The notes under the pieces: generated by a model
The model's input: only the letters and a program-made list of their open reading frames with translations
Told to the model about the DNA's origin: nothing
Database searches by the model: none
Program-made: the position numbers and the translations under genes
Assembly: GCA_012798135.1 (NCBI GenBank)
Contig: JAAZNU010000002.1
Coordinates: 124,001-188,000 of the forward strand
Source of the DNA: Veillonellaceae bacterium
Lineage (GTDB): Bacteria > Bacillota_C > Negativicutes > UBA1444
Direction of reading: 5' to 3'
Length of the DNA stretch: 64,000 nucleotides
Shown here: positions 16,644-24,334 of the stretch, one piece after another
How the letters are laid out: each line of letters opens with the position of its first letter
Position numbering within the stretch: the first letter of the stretch is position 1

Positions 16644-18659
16644 TCAGTTGTTTTCGATCAAGGTTTCCAGCAACGAGTCATCGGCCAGATGGGGGAGAGT
16701 AACGAAGGCGCGACCACGCTGAAGTTGGTTGAATTCGCGGATGGTTTCCATCGCATGAGGATTGCGGGCCCAACTGCGCCGGGCCACGCCGCCCATCACA
16801 TCCCAGAGCATGGCGGAGTTGATCACGGCGTCGACTCGGGCGCTGCCGTCTAGCACCAGCCCAAAGCCACCGTTGACGGCTTTGCCGATCCCCACGCCGC
16901 CGCCGTTATGCAGGGCGACCAGGCTCATTCCCCGCGCGGCATTGCCGGCAAAGCATTGAACGGACATATCCGCCATGACGTTGCTGCCGTCTTTGATGTT
17001 GGCCGTTTCCCGGAACGGTGAATCGGTACCGCTGACATCATGATGGTCCCGACCCAGCATGACCGGGCCGATTTCCCCGTTGCGCACCATTTCATTAAAG
17101 CGATGGGCGATACGAACCCGACCGGCCGCATCCTGATACAGGATGCGGGCCTGGGTGCCAACAACCAGTTTGTTGCGTTGTGCATCCCGGATCCAGACAT
17201 AATTGTCACGGTCTTGGCCCCGTCGGTTCGGGTCAATGCATTCCATGGCTGCCTGGTCCGTCCGGGCCAAATCTTCCGGATTGCCACTGAGGCAGACCCA
17301 TCGAAATGGGCCGTAACCGAAGTCGAATAATTCGGGCCCCATGATATCCTCCACATAGGAAGGAAAGATAAATCCATCCTTTTCATCAACGCCGTTGCGG
17401 GATACTTCGATGACCCCGGCATCGAAGACGGCTTTGAGGAAGGAGTTGCCATAGTCAAAGAAATAGCTGCCGCGGTGTGTCAGTGTTTGGATCAATTCAA
17501 AGTGTCGGCGCAGGCTGGCGTTCACCAGGCCGCGAAATTTGTCGCGATCTTCGGCCAGCAGCCGGGTGCGCTCGGCGAACGAAACGCCTTGCGGGCAATA
17601 GCCGCCGTCGTAGGGTACGTGGCAGGAAGTCTGGTCGGACAACAACGGAACCGAAATGTTGTGTTCCACTACGTAGGCCAACAGATCGACCACATTGCCG
17701 TGATAGGCAATGGCCAGAGGCTTGCCTTCTTTTTGGGCGGTTTCGGCCCAACCGAACACCTCCGGCAGATTCGCCGAGAAACAATCAATCCACCCCTGTT
17801 GCAGGCGGGTTTTGATCCGTGATTCGTCGACTTCGGCGATAATGCCGACGCCGCCGGCAATCACCACGGCCTTGCCCTGAGCGCCGCTCATTCCGCCCAG
17901 ACCGGAGCTGATGAAGAGCTGACCGTGAAGGTCTTCGTCGTGCCGCAGCCCGAGTTTGAGTCGCCCAGCGTTGAGCAGCGTGTTGAACGTCCCATGAACG
18001 ATACCTTGGGGACCGATGTACATCCAGCCGCCGGCCGTCATCTGTCCGTAGTTGGCGACGCCCATCTGTTCGGCGATTTCCCAGTCGCTCTGATTGTCAA
18101 ACATCCCCACCATCAGGGCGTTGGTGATAATTACCCGGGGCGCATCGGGGCGCGACGGAAACAGTCCCAGCGGGTGACCGGATTCAATTACCAGCGTCTG
18201 GTCTTGCGTCAGAATTTCCAGGTATTGTTTGATCAACCGATATTGCAACCAGTTTTGACAGACGCTGCCGGTTTCGCCATAGGTAACTAGCTCGTAGGGA
18301 TAGAGAGCAACATCCGGATCCAGGTTATTGTCGATCATCACCTGAAAGGCCTTGCCTTCCAGGCAGGCGCCCTTGTATTCACTGATCGGTTTGCCGGTCA
18401 GCCGTTCTTGCGGCATGTAGCGATAGGCGTAGATTCGGCCGCGGGTTTTCAATTCCTGTAGGAATTCCGGCGCCAGTTTTTCGTGCAGGGATGCGGGAAC
18501 GTAGCGAAGAGCATTTTTCAGAGCCGTCCGGGTTTGCGCCGGTGTCAGCTTATACCCGCGGTCGGGCGCCCGACGCAGGGCTGGATCGAAAATCGGCGGC
18601 GGCGGCAGCTCCGCGCCGATACCGACCTGAAACAATCCCGGACATGTTTTTTCGCTCAT
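16644..18659 (-). CDS. hutU: Urocanate hydratase, long form
   Basis: Urocanase converts urocanate to imidazolonepropionate, the second step of histidine breakdown, with a tightly bound NAD+. Landmarks: YGETGSVCQNWLQYRLIK, VIESGHPLGLFPS, NYGQMTAGGWMYIGPQG, GRLKLGLRHDEDL, SSGLGGMSGAQGKA and the C-terminal LHNGGGVGIGKAVNGGFG. At 671 residues it is over 100 residues longer than the common bacterial HutU (about 550) and resembles the long form known from animals, with an N-terminal extension (PPPPIFDPALRRAPDRG) and an added internal segment. GGGAGGGATCACC precedes ATG 18659. It follows larE by 45 bp. No hutH, hutI or formiminotransferase gene is in the window; a HutP-family gene is 16 kb away. Confidence 0.93.
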   Translation of the reverse strand: MSEKTCPGLFQVGIGAELPPPPIFDPALRRAPDRGYKLTPAQTRTALKNALRYVPASLHEKLAPEFLQELKTRGRIYAYRYMPQERLTGKPISEYKGACLEGKAFQVMIDNNLDPDVALYPYELVTYGETGSVCQNWLQYRLIKQYLEILTQDQTLVIESGHPLGLFPSRPDAPRVIITNALMVGMFDNQSDWEIAEQMGVANYGQMTAGGWMYIGPQGIVHGTFNTLLNAGRLKLGLRHDEDLHGQLFISSGLGGMSGAQGKAVVIAGGVGIIAEVDESRIKTRLQQGWIDCFSANLPEVFGWAETAQKEGKPLAIAYHGNVVDLLAYVVEHNISVPLLSDQTSCHVPYDGGYCPQGVSFAERTRLLAEDRDKFRGLVNASLRRHFELIQTLTHRGSYFFDYGNSFLKAVFDAGVIEVSRNGVDEKDGFIFPSYVEDIMGPELFDFGYGPFRWVCLSGNPEDLARTDQAAMECIDPNRRGQDRDNYVWIRDAQRNKLVVGTQARILYQDAAGRVRIAHRFNEMVRNGEIGPVMLGRDHHDVSGTDSPFRETANIKDGSNVMADMSVQCFAGNAARGMSLVALHNGGGVGIGKAVNGGFGLVLDGSARVDAVINSAMLWDVMGGVARRSWARNPHAMETIREFNQLQRGRAFVTLPHLADDSLLETLIENN

Positions 18660-18704
18660 GGTGATCCCTCCCGACTGTTATGCACTCATTGTGATAAATG
18701 CTTT

Positions 18705-19526
18705 TTATAGGGTTTCATTCAGGCTGCCCATTCGGTAGCCGGTCAGATCCAGGGTGACAAAAGAAAAACCGAGCGCTTTTAATTTTTGGGAAATCTCCGC
18801 GGCGACTTCTGGGTCAGCCAGTTTGGAGAACTGGGAAACTTCCGCTTCGATCCGGGCGATCAAGCCATGATGGCGGACCCGGACCTGCCCGGCAGCATAT
18901 TGGCGAACGATTCGTTCGGCTTCTTCAATCTGTTTCAGGTTGTCCGGCGTGATCGGGCGGCCGTATTCGACGCGGGACGCGAGACAGGCGGCACTGGGCT
19001 TGTCCCAGGTTGGCAGGCCCCATTCTTTCGATAGAAAACGGATCTCGCTTTTGGTAAAGCCGGCTTCAAGCAAAGGGCTCCGGACGTTGTCCATGGCCGC
19101 AATGGCTTTCATGCCGGGGCGATAGTCACCGACATCATCGACGTTAGACCCTTCAATGATCCAGGCAATGTCGTTTTGTGCCGCCCACTCGGACAGGACA
19201 CCAAACCGCAATTTTTTGCAGTGAAAGCAGCGGTCCGGGCCATTACGACGAAATCCTTCCTCCGCCAGTTCGTCGGCCCGGAGCAGGATATGCCGAATGC
19301 CGATGCCGGCGGCGATCCGGGCGGCATCTTCTTGTTCTTCCATCGCCAATGTCGGCGAATAGGCCGTGACGGCCACGGCATTCTCACCGAGACAGCGGGC
19401 CGCGGCGGCGGCCAGTAAAGCACTGTCGGTCCCGCCGGAAAAAGCGACGGCAACCCTGCGCATCGACATGAGTAGTTCGTTAAGACGACTGAGTTTCTTC
19501 GGGACAGAAACGGAGTACTGAGTCAT
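18705..19526 (-). CDS. larE: ATP-dependent sulfur transferase LarE
   Basis: A 273-residue PP-loop protein. The N-terminal AVAFSGGTDSALLA is the ATP-pyrophosphatase loop; DRCFHCKK and PSAACLASRVEYGRP follow. LarE supplies sulfur to pyridinium biscarboxylate mononucleotide during assembly of the nickel-pincer cofactor of lactate racemase (LarA). The cysteine in AACLASR corresponds to the sacrificial cysteine of the Lactobacillus enzyme, while the extra CxxC pair suggests the class that holds an iron-sulfur cluster and can turn over. Two LarA-family genes sit at 36.3 and 40.9 kb; larB and larC are not in the window. GAGGTG precedes ATG 19526. It lies between mnmA, another PP-loop sulfur enzyme, and hutU. 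Confidence 0.9.
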   Translation of the reverse strand: MTQYSVSVPKKLSRLNELLMSMRRVAVAFSGGTDSALLAAAAARCLGENAVAVTAYSPTLAMEEQEDAARIAAGIGIRHILLRADELAEEGFRRNGPDRCFHCKKLRFGVLSEWAAQNDIAWIIEGSNVDDVGDYRPGMKAIAAMDNVRSPLLEAGFTKSEIRFLSKEWGLPTWDKPSAACLASRVEYGRPITPDNLKQIEEAERIVRQYAAGQVRVRHHGLIARIEAEVSQFSKLADPEVAAEISQKLKALGFSFVTLDLTGYRMGSLNETL

Positions 19527-19556
19527 TGCACACCTCGCAAAAAGAAAGTATCCAGA

Positions 19557-19584
19557 ATCACACTATCATCATCACACTATCATC
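19557..19584. repeat. 14-bp perfect tandem repeat
   Basis: ATCACACTATCATC occurs twice in a row in the 69-bp spacer between mnmA and larE. It has no obvious hairpin or promoter character and may be a simple slippage duplication. Confidence 0.6.
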
Positions 19585-19595
19585 GGTAATGACGC

Positions 19596-20690
19596 TTATT
19601 CGATGACGCCGCCGCCAATTACGAGGTTGTCATCGTAGATTACCACGGACTGGCCGGGGGTGATGGCGCGCTGTTTTTGATCAAATTGGACCGAAAGCCG
19701 GCGCCCGGACAACGGGAATATTTCCGCAGGGCTGGCCGCAGCATTGTAACGAATCTTGGCCAGCGCCCGGAACGGCGAAACCGGGGGTCCAGCCGAAATC
19801 CAATTGACGTCGCGGGCAGTCAAACCGTCGGTGAAAATTGCGCTTTCCGGGCCCAGTGTCACCTGATTCTTCGCCGGATCGATCGCGGTTACGAACATCG
19901 GCTGGCCGAGGGCGATTCCCAACCCTTTCCGCTGACCGACCGTATAACAGGCAAAGCCCTTGTGCCTGCCGAGTACCTTGCCATCTGCCGAAATGAAGTC
20001 GCCAGGATTGATTTTCCCCGGTGCGCGGCATTCCAGAAAGCGGCGATAATCATTGTCGGGGATAAAACAGATTTCCTGGCTCTCCGGCTTATTGGCGACC
20101 AAAAAGCCAAATTCGGCAGCCAGCGCCCGGGTTTCGGCCTTGGTCAGCTGGCCGAGCGGCAGCAGGAAGTGAGCGAGCATTTCCTGAGTTAGATGATATA
20201 AGACATAGGATTGATCCTTTTTTTCATCCAAGCCTTTTAGCAGGAGATATTTTTGTTGCAGCGGATCGAACTCGATACGGGCGTAATGACCGGTGGCGAT
20301 GAACTCGGCGCCCAGTTCGCGGGCGCGTTGCCAGAATGCGCCGAACTTGATGTGGTGGTTGCAGGCGATGCAGGGGTTTGGTGTCCGGCCTGCCAGATAT
20401 TCCGCGGTAAAGTAGTCAATGACATCCCGCTCGAAGTTCGCCTGAAAATTGAAAACGTAATGGGGGATCTCCAGCATCTGGGCAACCCGCCGTGCGTCTT
20501 CCACCGCCGACAGGGCGCAACAATTGCGCTCCGGCTCCTCCGGGCCGGTTGTTGCTTCTTCCGGAGATTCACTCCATAGTTTCATGGTGGCGCCGATGAC
20601 TTCATAGCCCTGGCGTTTGAGGAGCGCGGCAGTGACCGAACTGTCGACCCCGCCGCTCATGGCGACGAGAACTTTTACTGATTTTTTCAT
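19596..20690 (-). CDS. mnmA: tRNA 2-thiouridylase MnmA
   Basis: A 364-residue PP-loop enzyme that thiolates U34 of glutamate, glutamine and lysine tRNAs. Landmarks: VAMSGGVDSSVTAALL (PP loop), ATMKLWSE, NCCALSAVEDARRVAQ, GRTPNPCIACNHHIKF (catalytic cysteine of the C-x-x-C pair), ATGHYARI, DQSYVLYHL and SQEICFIPDNDYRRFL (second catalytic cysteine). Length is normal. The ATG at 20690 has only a weak upstream purine stretch. It is first of three minus-strand genes (mnmA, larE, hutU) that may share a transcript. It normally receives sulfur from a cysteine desulfurase relay; none is adjacent here. Confidence 0.95.
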   Translation of the reverse strand: MKKSVKVLVAMSGGVDSSVTAALLKRQGYEVIGATMKLWSESPEEATTGPEEPERNCCALSAVEDARRVAQMLEIPHYVFNFQANFERDVIDYFTAEYLAGRTPNPCIACNHHIKFGAFWQRARELGAEFIATGHYARIEFDPLQQKYLLLKGLDEKKDQSYVLYHLTQEMLAHFLLPLGQLTKAETRALAAEFGFLVANKPESQEICFIPDNDYRRFLECRAPGKINPGDFISADGKVLGRHKGFACYTVGQRKGLGIALGQPMFVTAIDPAKNQVTLGPESAIFTDGLTARDVNWISAGPPVSPFRALAKIRYNAAASPAEIFPLSGRRLSVQFDQKQRAITPGQSVVIYDDNLVIGGGVIE

Positions 20691-20742
20691 GTCCCAATTA
20701 TATCATATTTTTCGCGGGCTTCGGGGGCAGTGGGGAGCGTTT

Positions 20743-20771
20743 TTGACAGACCAAGAAGCATCTGCTATGAT
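20743..20771 (+). promoter_or_regulatory. Strong sigma-A promoter upstream of lplT-like gene
   Basis: TTGACA, exactly 17 bp, TATGAT. Transcription would start near 20778, giving a leader of about 134 nt before the TTG start of the transporter. The leader holds no clear terminator or known riboswitch pattern that I can see. Confidence 0.75.
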
Positions 20772-20911
20772 TTACGGCATACAGGATTACGCAATACGGC
20801 GGGGTCTATCCTTCGCGGCGGAATGGCCGGCTGCAACGCTTGCAGCTCGTTTGGCAGTCGGTTCCGCGACTCTTTGGACTCGTGGCCTCAAATTGAGAAA
20901 GGAACATCATT

Positions 20912-22102
20912 TTGAAGAGGATTTTTTCGCCCCTCGGAGCCTTGCTGATCGGCCAATTCTTATCCGCGTTCGTGGATAACACACTGCTATTCATTGCACA
21001 GGCGATTATCCGGCGGGATGGTTATCCGGATTTTTATCTGCCGTTGGTGCAGGGCCTGTATTTGGCCGCATATATCCTGGCATCGCCTTGGGTCGGCGGT
21101 TTTTCGGATTTTGTGCCGAAGGCGAAAGTATTGCTGATCGGCAACCTGGTGAAGGGTTTCTGTCTGTTCGGTTTTCTGTTTGGCTTCAACCCCGCCTTGA
21201 GTTATGGGATATTCGGTTTGGGCTCGGTGATTTACAGCCCGGCAAAATATGGAATATTGCCGTTTCTGACCAAGGACGAACAACAATTGATGAAGGCAAA
21301 TTCCTGGATGGAAGGCGTCACGATCGTCGCGATTCTCAGTGGCTCGGTCGCGGGCGGCTTCCTGTCGGACTATTCGATTCCGTTGACTTGCGTTTTAGGA
21401 TTCATTCTCTATTTGGTTTCCATTGGATTCACTTATCTGATTCCCCATAATCCAGGGACCGGCCGGATGCCTGGTTGGAACGCCATTCGGGACTTTGTGG
21501 CGGATATTTCTTTTTTTATGCGGCATGTGGATGCCCGCTTTTCTGTGATTGGCTCCGCTTTTTTTTGGACGGTTTCCAATATCCTACGGTTGGGTATGTT
21601 TGTCTGGGTGCCGGAGGAACTGGGCCTGGCGGGAAATAAACCCGTCAGCTTGCTCATGGCGGTAATCGGCATCGGCATCGGCATCGGCGCATTATTGGCG
21701 CCGCGGTTCGTTTCTGTGCGGACTTACCGCAAAGCGATATTTTTCGGGATTGTAATGGGGGTCACGGTCATGGTGCTCAGCTATGTGCATACGCTGAATG
21801 TGGCGGTTGCCCTCATATTTATCGTCGGAATTTTGGGCGGTATGTATATTGTGCCGGTCAACACCTTGAATGAATATCTTGGGGACCGGACGATCGGTAC
21901 CGGGCGCGCCACTACCGTGCAAAATTTTGCGGAAAATGTTTTCATGCTGGCGGGAACCGGCGCCTATTCACTGGCGGAACGAATTCATATTCCCATTGAC
22001 CACACCATCCGTTGGAGCGGGATTTTACTGCTTGGTTTCATGGCCTTCCTGGCCTTTTATCGACGTGGTTGTCCGGTGGCGATTAAAGGCGATGTTGAAT
22101 AG
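20912..22102 (+). CDS. lplT: MFS transporter, LplT (lysophospholipid transporter)-like
   Basis: A 396-residue major-facilitator protein with about 11-12 helices. The opening GALLIGQFLSAFVDNTLLFIAQ, the SPAKYGILPFLTKDEQQLMKANSWMEG region, and VPVNTLNEYLGDRTIGTGRA are characteristic of LplT, which flips lysophospholipids across the inner membrane for re-acylation by Aas. LplT is mainly known from bacteria with an outer membrane; no aas gene is next to it here. The TTG start at 20912 follows GAAAGGAAC; a strong promoter lies about 140 bp upstream. A 44-bp gap separates it from the FMN oxidase gene, so the two may be co-transcribed. Confidence 0.82.
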   Translation: MKRIFSPLGALLIGQFLSAFVDNTLLFIAQAIIRRDGYPDFYLPLVQGLYLAAYILASPWVGGFSDFVPKAKVLLIGNLVKGFCLFGFLFGFNPALSYGIFGLGSVIYSPAKYGILPFLTKDEQQLMKANSWMEGVTIVAILSGSVAGGFLSDYSIPLTCVLGFILYLVSIGFTYLIPHNPGTGRMPGWNAIRDFVADISFFMRHVDARFSVIGSAFFWTVSNILRLGMFVWVPEELGLAGNKPVSLLMAVIGIGIGIGALLAPRFVSVRTYRKAIFFGIVMGVTVMVLSYVHTLNVAVALIFIVGILGGMYIVPVNTLNEYLGDRTIGTGRATTVQNFAENVFMLAGTGAYSLAERIHIPIDHTIRWSGILLLGFMAFLAFYRRGCPVAIKGDVE

Positions 22103-22146
22103 TAAACGACGATTCAAGAGAAGTAAAAATTACGGGGGTGTTTTAC

Positions 22147-23172
22147 ATGGAATGGAATGAAATGAGAGCCCGGGCCAAGGAGAATTTTCACGGCGCTTGC
22201 CGGGTGTGCCCGGTTTGCAATGGGATTGCTTGCGCCGGTGAAGTTCCGGGAATGGGCGGAGTAGGCACCGGAATGAGTTTTCGCAACAATTTTACAGCTT
22301 TGGCGGACATCAAGCTAAACCTCCGGATTGTACACCGGGTCAACGCCCCATTGATGACTGCGACGCTGTTTGGCCAGGACCTGAGCATGCCGGTGTTGGC
22401 GGCGGCCATTGGCGGGACGGCCATGAACATGAAAGCGGAATTGAGCGAAGAAGAATATGCGTCGGCGGTTGTGTCCGGGACGGTGCAAGCCGGTATATTG
22501 GGGATGACGGGCGACGGCCCGAACCCTTCCGTATTTCAGGGGGGACTGGCGGCAATCAAGGCGGAACAGGGCCGCGGCATTGTTATCATTAAACCCCGCG
22601 AGCCGGAAAGGATCGTTCAGTTGGCCAACGAAGCGGCGCAAGCCGGCGCAGTGGCGTTCGGCATCGACATCGATGCGGCGGCGCTGATCAATATGACCAG
22701 GGGGGGGCAACCGGTGGGACCGAAAAGTTTCGCCGAGCTCGAATATATCAAGCGTCATACCCGTATTCCCTTCATTGTCAAAGGAATCATGACGGTGGAT
22801 GAAGCGCTGGCCTGTGTGGAAGCGGGCGTGGACGCAATTGTCGTTTCCAATCATGGAGGTCGGGCCTTGGATCATACGCCGGGAACGGCGGAAGTCTTGC
22901 CGGCAATCGTCAAAGCGGTGCAGGGTCGACTCGTGGTGATGGTGGACGGTGGTATAAGAACGGGCATCGACGTGCTGAAAATGCTGGCGCTCGGCGCGGA
23001 ATTCGTTTTAATCGGTCGACCGGTCATCGTCGGCGCTGTCGGCGGCGGCGCCGAAGGCGTAAAGATGGTGATGGAGCGTATCGCCGCCGAGTTGCGCACT
23101 GCTATGGTTCTGACCGGTGCCAGCGATGTGAAACATGTCTCCAACCGGGTGATTTATCCGCCGGCTTGGTAG
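22147..23172 (+). CDS. FMN-dependent alpha-hydroxy acid oxidase/dehydrogenase
   Basis: A 341-residue TIM-barrel flavoprotein of the glycolate oxidase/lactate dehydrogenase family. The active-site histidine lies in VVSNHGGRALDHTPG, the phosphate site in VDGGIRTGIDVLKMLALGA and IGRPVIVGAVGGG. It should oxidise a 2-hydroxy acid to the 2-oxo acid; the N-terminal part is shorter than in glycolate oxidase and begins with a four-cysteine stretch (CRVCPVCNGIACAG, residues about 16-29) that could bind metal or iron-sulfur. GTG at 22138 is in frame, but GGGGG is well spaced from ATG 22147. With LarE and LarA proteins elsewhere in the window, hydroxy acids seem a recurring substrate class; a direct link is inference. 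Confidence 0.85.
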   Translation: MEWNEMRARAKENFHGACRVCPVCNGIACAGEVPGMGGVGTGMSFRNNFTALADIKLNLRIVHRVNAPLMTATLFGQDLSMPVLAAAIGGTAMNMKAELSEEEYASAVVSGTVQAGILGMTGDGPNPSVFQGGLAAIKAEQGRGIVIIKPREPERIVQLANEAAQAGAVAFGIDIDAAALINMTRGGQPVGPKSFAELEYIKRHTRIPFIVKGIMTVDEALACVEAGVDAIVVSNHGGRALDHTPGTAEVLPAIVKAVQGRLVVMVDGGIRTGIDVLKMLALGAEFVLIGRPVIVGAVGGGAEGVKMVMERIAAELRTAMVLTGASDVKHVSNRVIYPPAW

Positions 23173-23242
23173 TTTATACCGGTTAGTCGCTGCGGACGTC
23201 CGTATACACGGTCTGCCGAATTTTTCAGGAAGGACTTTTTGT

Positions 23243-24334
23243 GTGCAGCGTATAGTGGTATCCGAATTGAAGAACGGCATGGTGACGGCCCGCAATGTAT
23301 TGAGTGCGGACGGCAAATTGCTGCTGGCCGAAGGTCAAATCATCACTGAATCCTATATCCGCCGGCTTCAGGAGCTGGGCATTTATGCGATTTACGTTCG
23401 CAATCCGTATTTCAGTGATTTGGAAATTCCCGCGATCATTGCCGAAGAAACCCGTCAGTCCGGTATTCAGACCATGAAGTGCGCATTGGATGTATTGCGC
23501 AATAAACGAATGGATTTGGCAGTGACGGATATCCAGCAATCAGCGCGACGGATTGTGGCCGAAATCATTCGTAATCGGAAAGCCATGATTCATCTGACTG
23601 AAATCCGGACTCACGACGATTGCACCTTTGCCCATTCCGTGGATGTCTGTATTTTGGCTGTTTTGGTCGCCGTGGAAATGGGCTATGCGGAAAACCGTCT
23701 GACAGAGCTGGCGGTGGGGGCATTGTTGCATGACGTCGGTAAAGTGCGGGTAGGCCAGCAGTTGCTGATAAAGCCGGATCGCCTGACCGATGAGGAAATG
23801 GTGATAATGAGGGGGCATCCCTGGTTCGGCTTTGAAATTTTGCGGACCCATAAAGGGCAGTTATCCATCCCTTCCATCCATGTAGCGCTGCAACACCACG
23901 AAAAATTTGACGGAACCGGCTATCCGCGCGGACTGGCAGGAGAGGCGATTCACGAGTTTTCCCGCATCGTGTCGATCGTGGACGTATACGACGCCATCAC
24001 GTCCGATCGTCCATACCGCAAGGCGTTGTTGCCCCATGAGGCCTACGAGCTTTTGCAGATGACCGGAACCCAGCATTTTGATCCGACGATTTTGCCGATC
24101 TTTTTGGGCAAGATTGCCGTTTATCCGGTGGGGGCAACGGTTCGTCTGAATACCGGCGACATCGGAATCGTAACCTCCGTGGAGCCAGGGCTGCCGACAC
24201 GGCCGGTGATCCGGCTGATTCTGGACCAACACCGTCGCCTTTATCCGGGCGGCTCCACTCTGGATATGAAAAACCACCTGACCGTTTTTATCGATCAGGT
24301 GGTGGATGGAACTCTTTTGAGCAATCTGATTTAG
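23243..24334 (+). CDS. HD-GYP domain c-di-GMP phosphodiesterase
   Basis: A 363-residue soluble protein. Residues 1-110 are a DUF3391-like N-terminal region (VSELKNGMVTARNVLSADGKLL). The HD-GYP domain spans about 120-300 with LLHDVGKVRVG, HPWFGFEIL, LQHHEKFDGTGYPRGL and SDRPYRKAL all intact, so hydrolysis of c-di-GMP to pGpG or GMP is likely. A C-terminal beta-rich segment (VGATVRLNTGDIGIV) follows, as in many Firmicute homologues. GTG start at 23243 after AGGAAGGA. Its stop overlaps the convergent hydrogenase stop by four bases, so there is no room for a terminator between them. Confidence 0.92.
   Translation: MQRIVVSELKNGMVTARNVLSADGKLLLAEGQIITESYIRRLQELGIYAIYVRNPYFSDLEIPAIIAEETRQSGIQTMKCALDVLRNKRMDLAVTDIQQSARRIVAEIIRNRKAMIHLTEIRTHDDCTFAHSVDVCILAVLVAVEMGYAENRLTELAVGALLHDVGKVRVGQQLLIKPDRLTDEEMVIMRGHPWFGFEILRTHKGQLSIPSIHVALQHHEKFDGTGYPRGLAGEAIHEFSRIVSIVDVYDAITSDRPYRKALLPHEAYELLQMTGTQHFDPTILPIFLGKIAVYPVGATVRLNTGDIGIVTSVEPGLPTRPVIRLILDQHRRLYPGGSTLDMKNHLTVFIDQVVDGTLLSNLI

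Noticed and set aside
18660..18704. Half Rex site TTGTGATAAATGC before hutU
   Set aside because: Only one arm matches and there is no promoter nearby.
19557..19584. Tandem 14-bp repeat as a regulatory or CRISPR-like element
   Set aside because: Only two copies with no spacers and no symmetry.
23193..23202. CGGACGTCCG palindrome upstream of the HD-GYP gene as an operator
   Set aside because: A 10-bp self-complementary word is common in GC-rich DNA; no promoter is visible around it.
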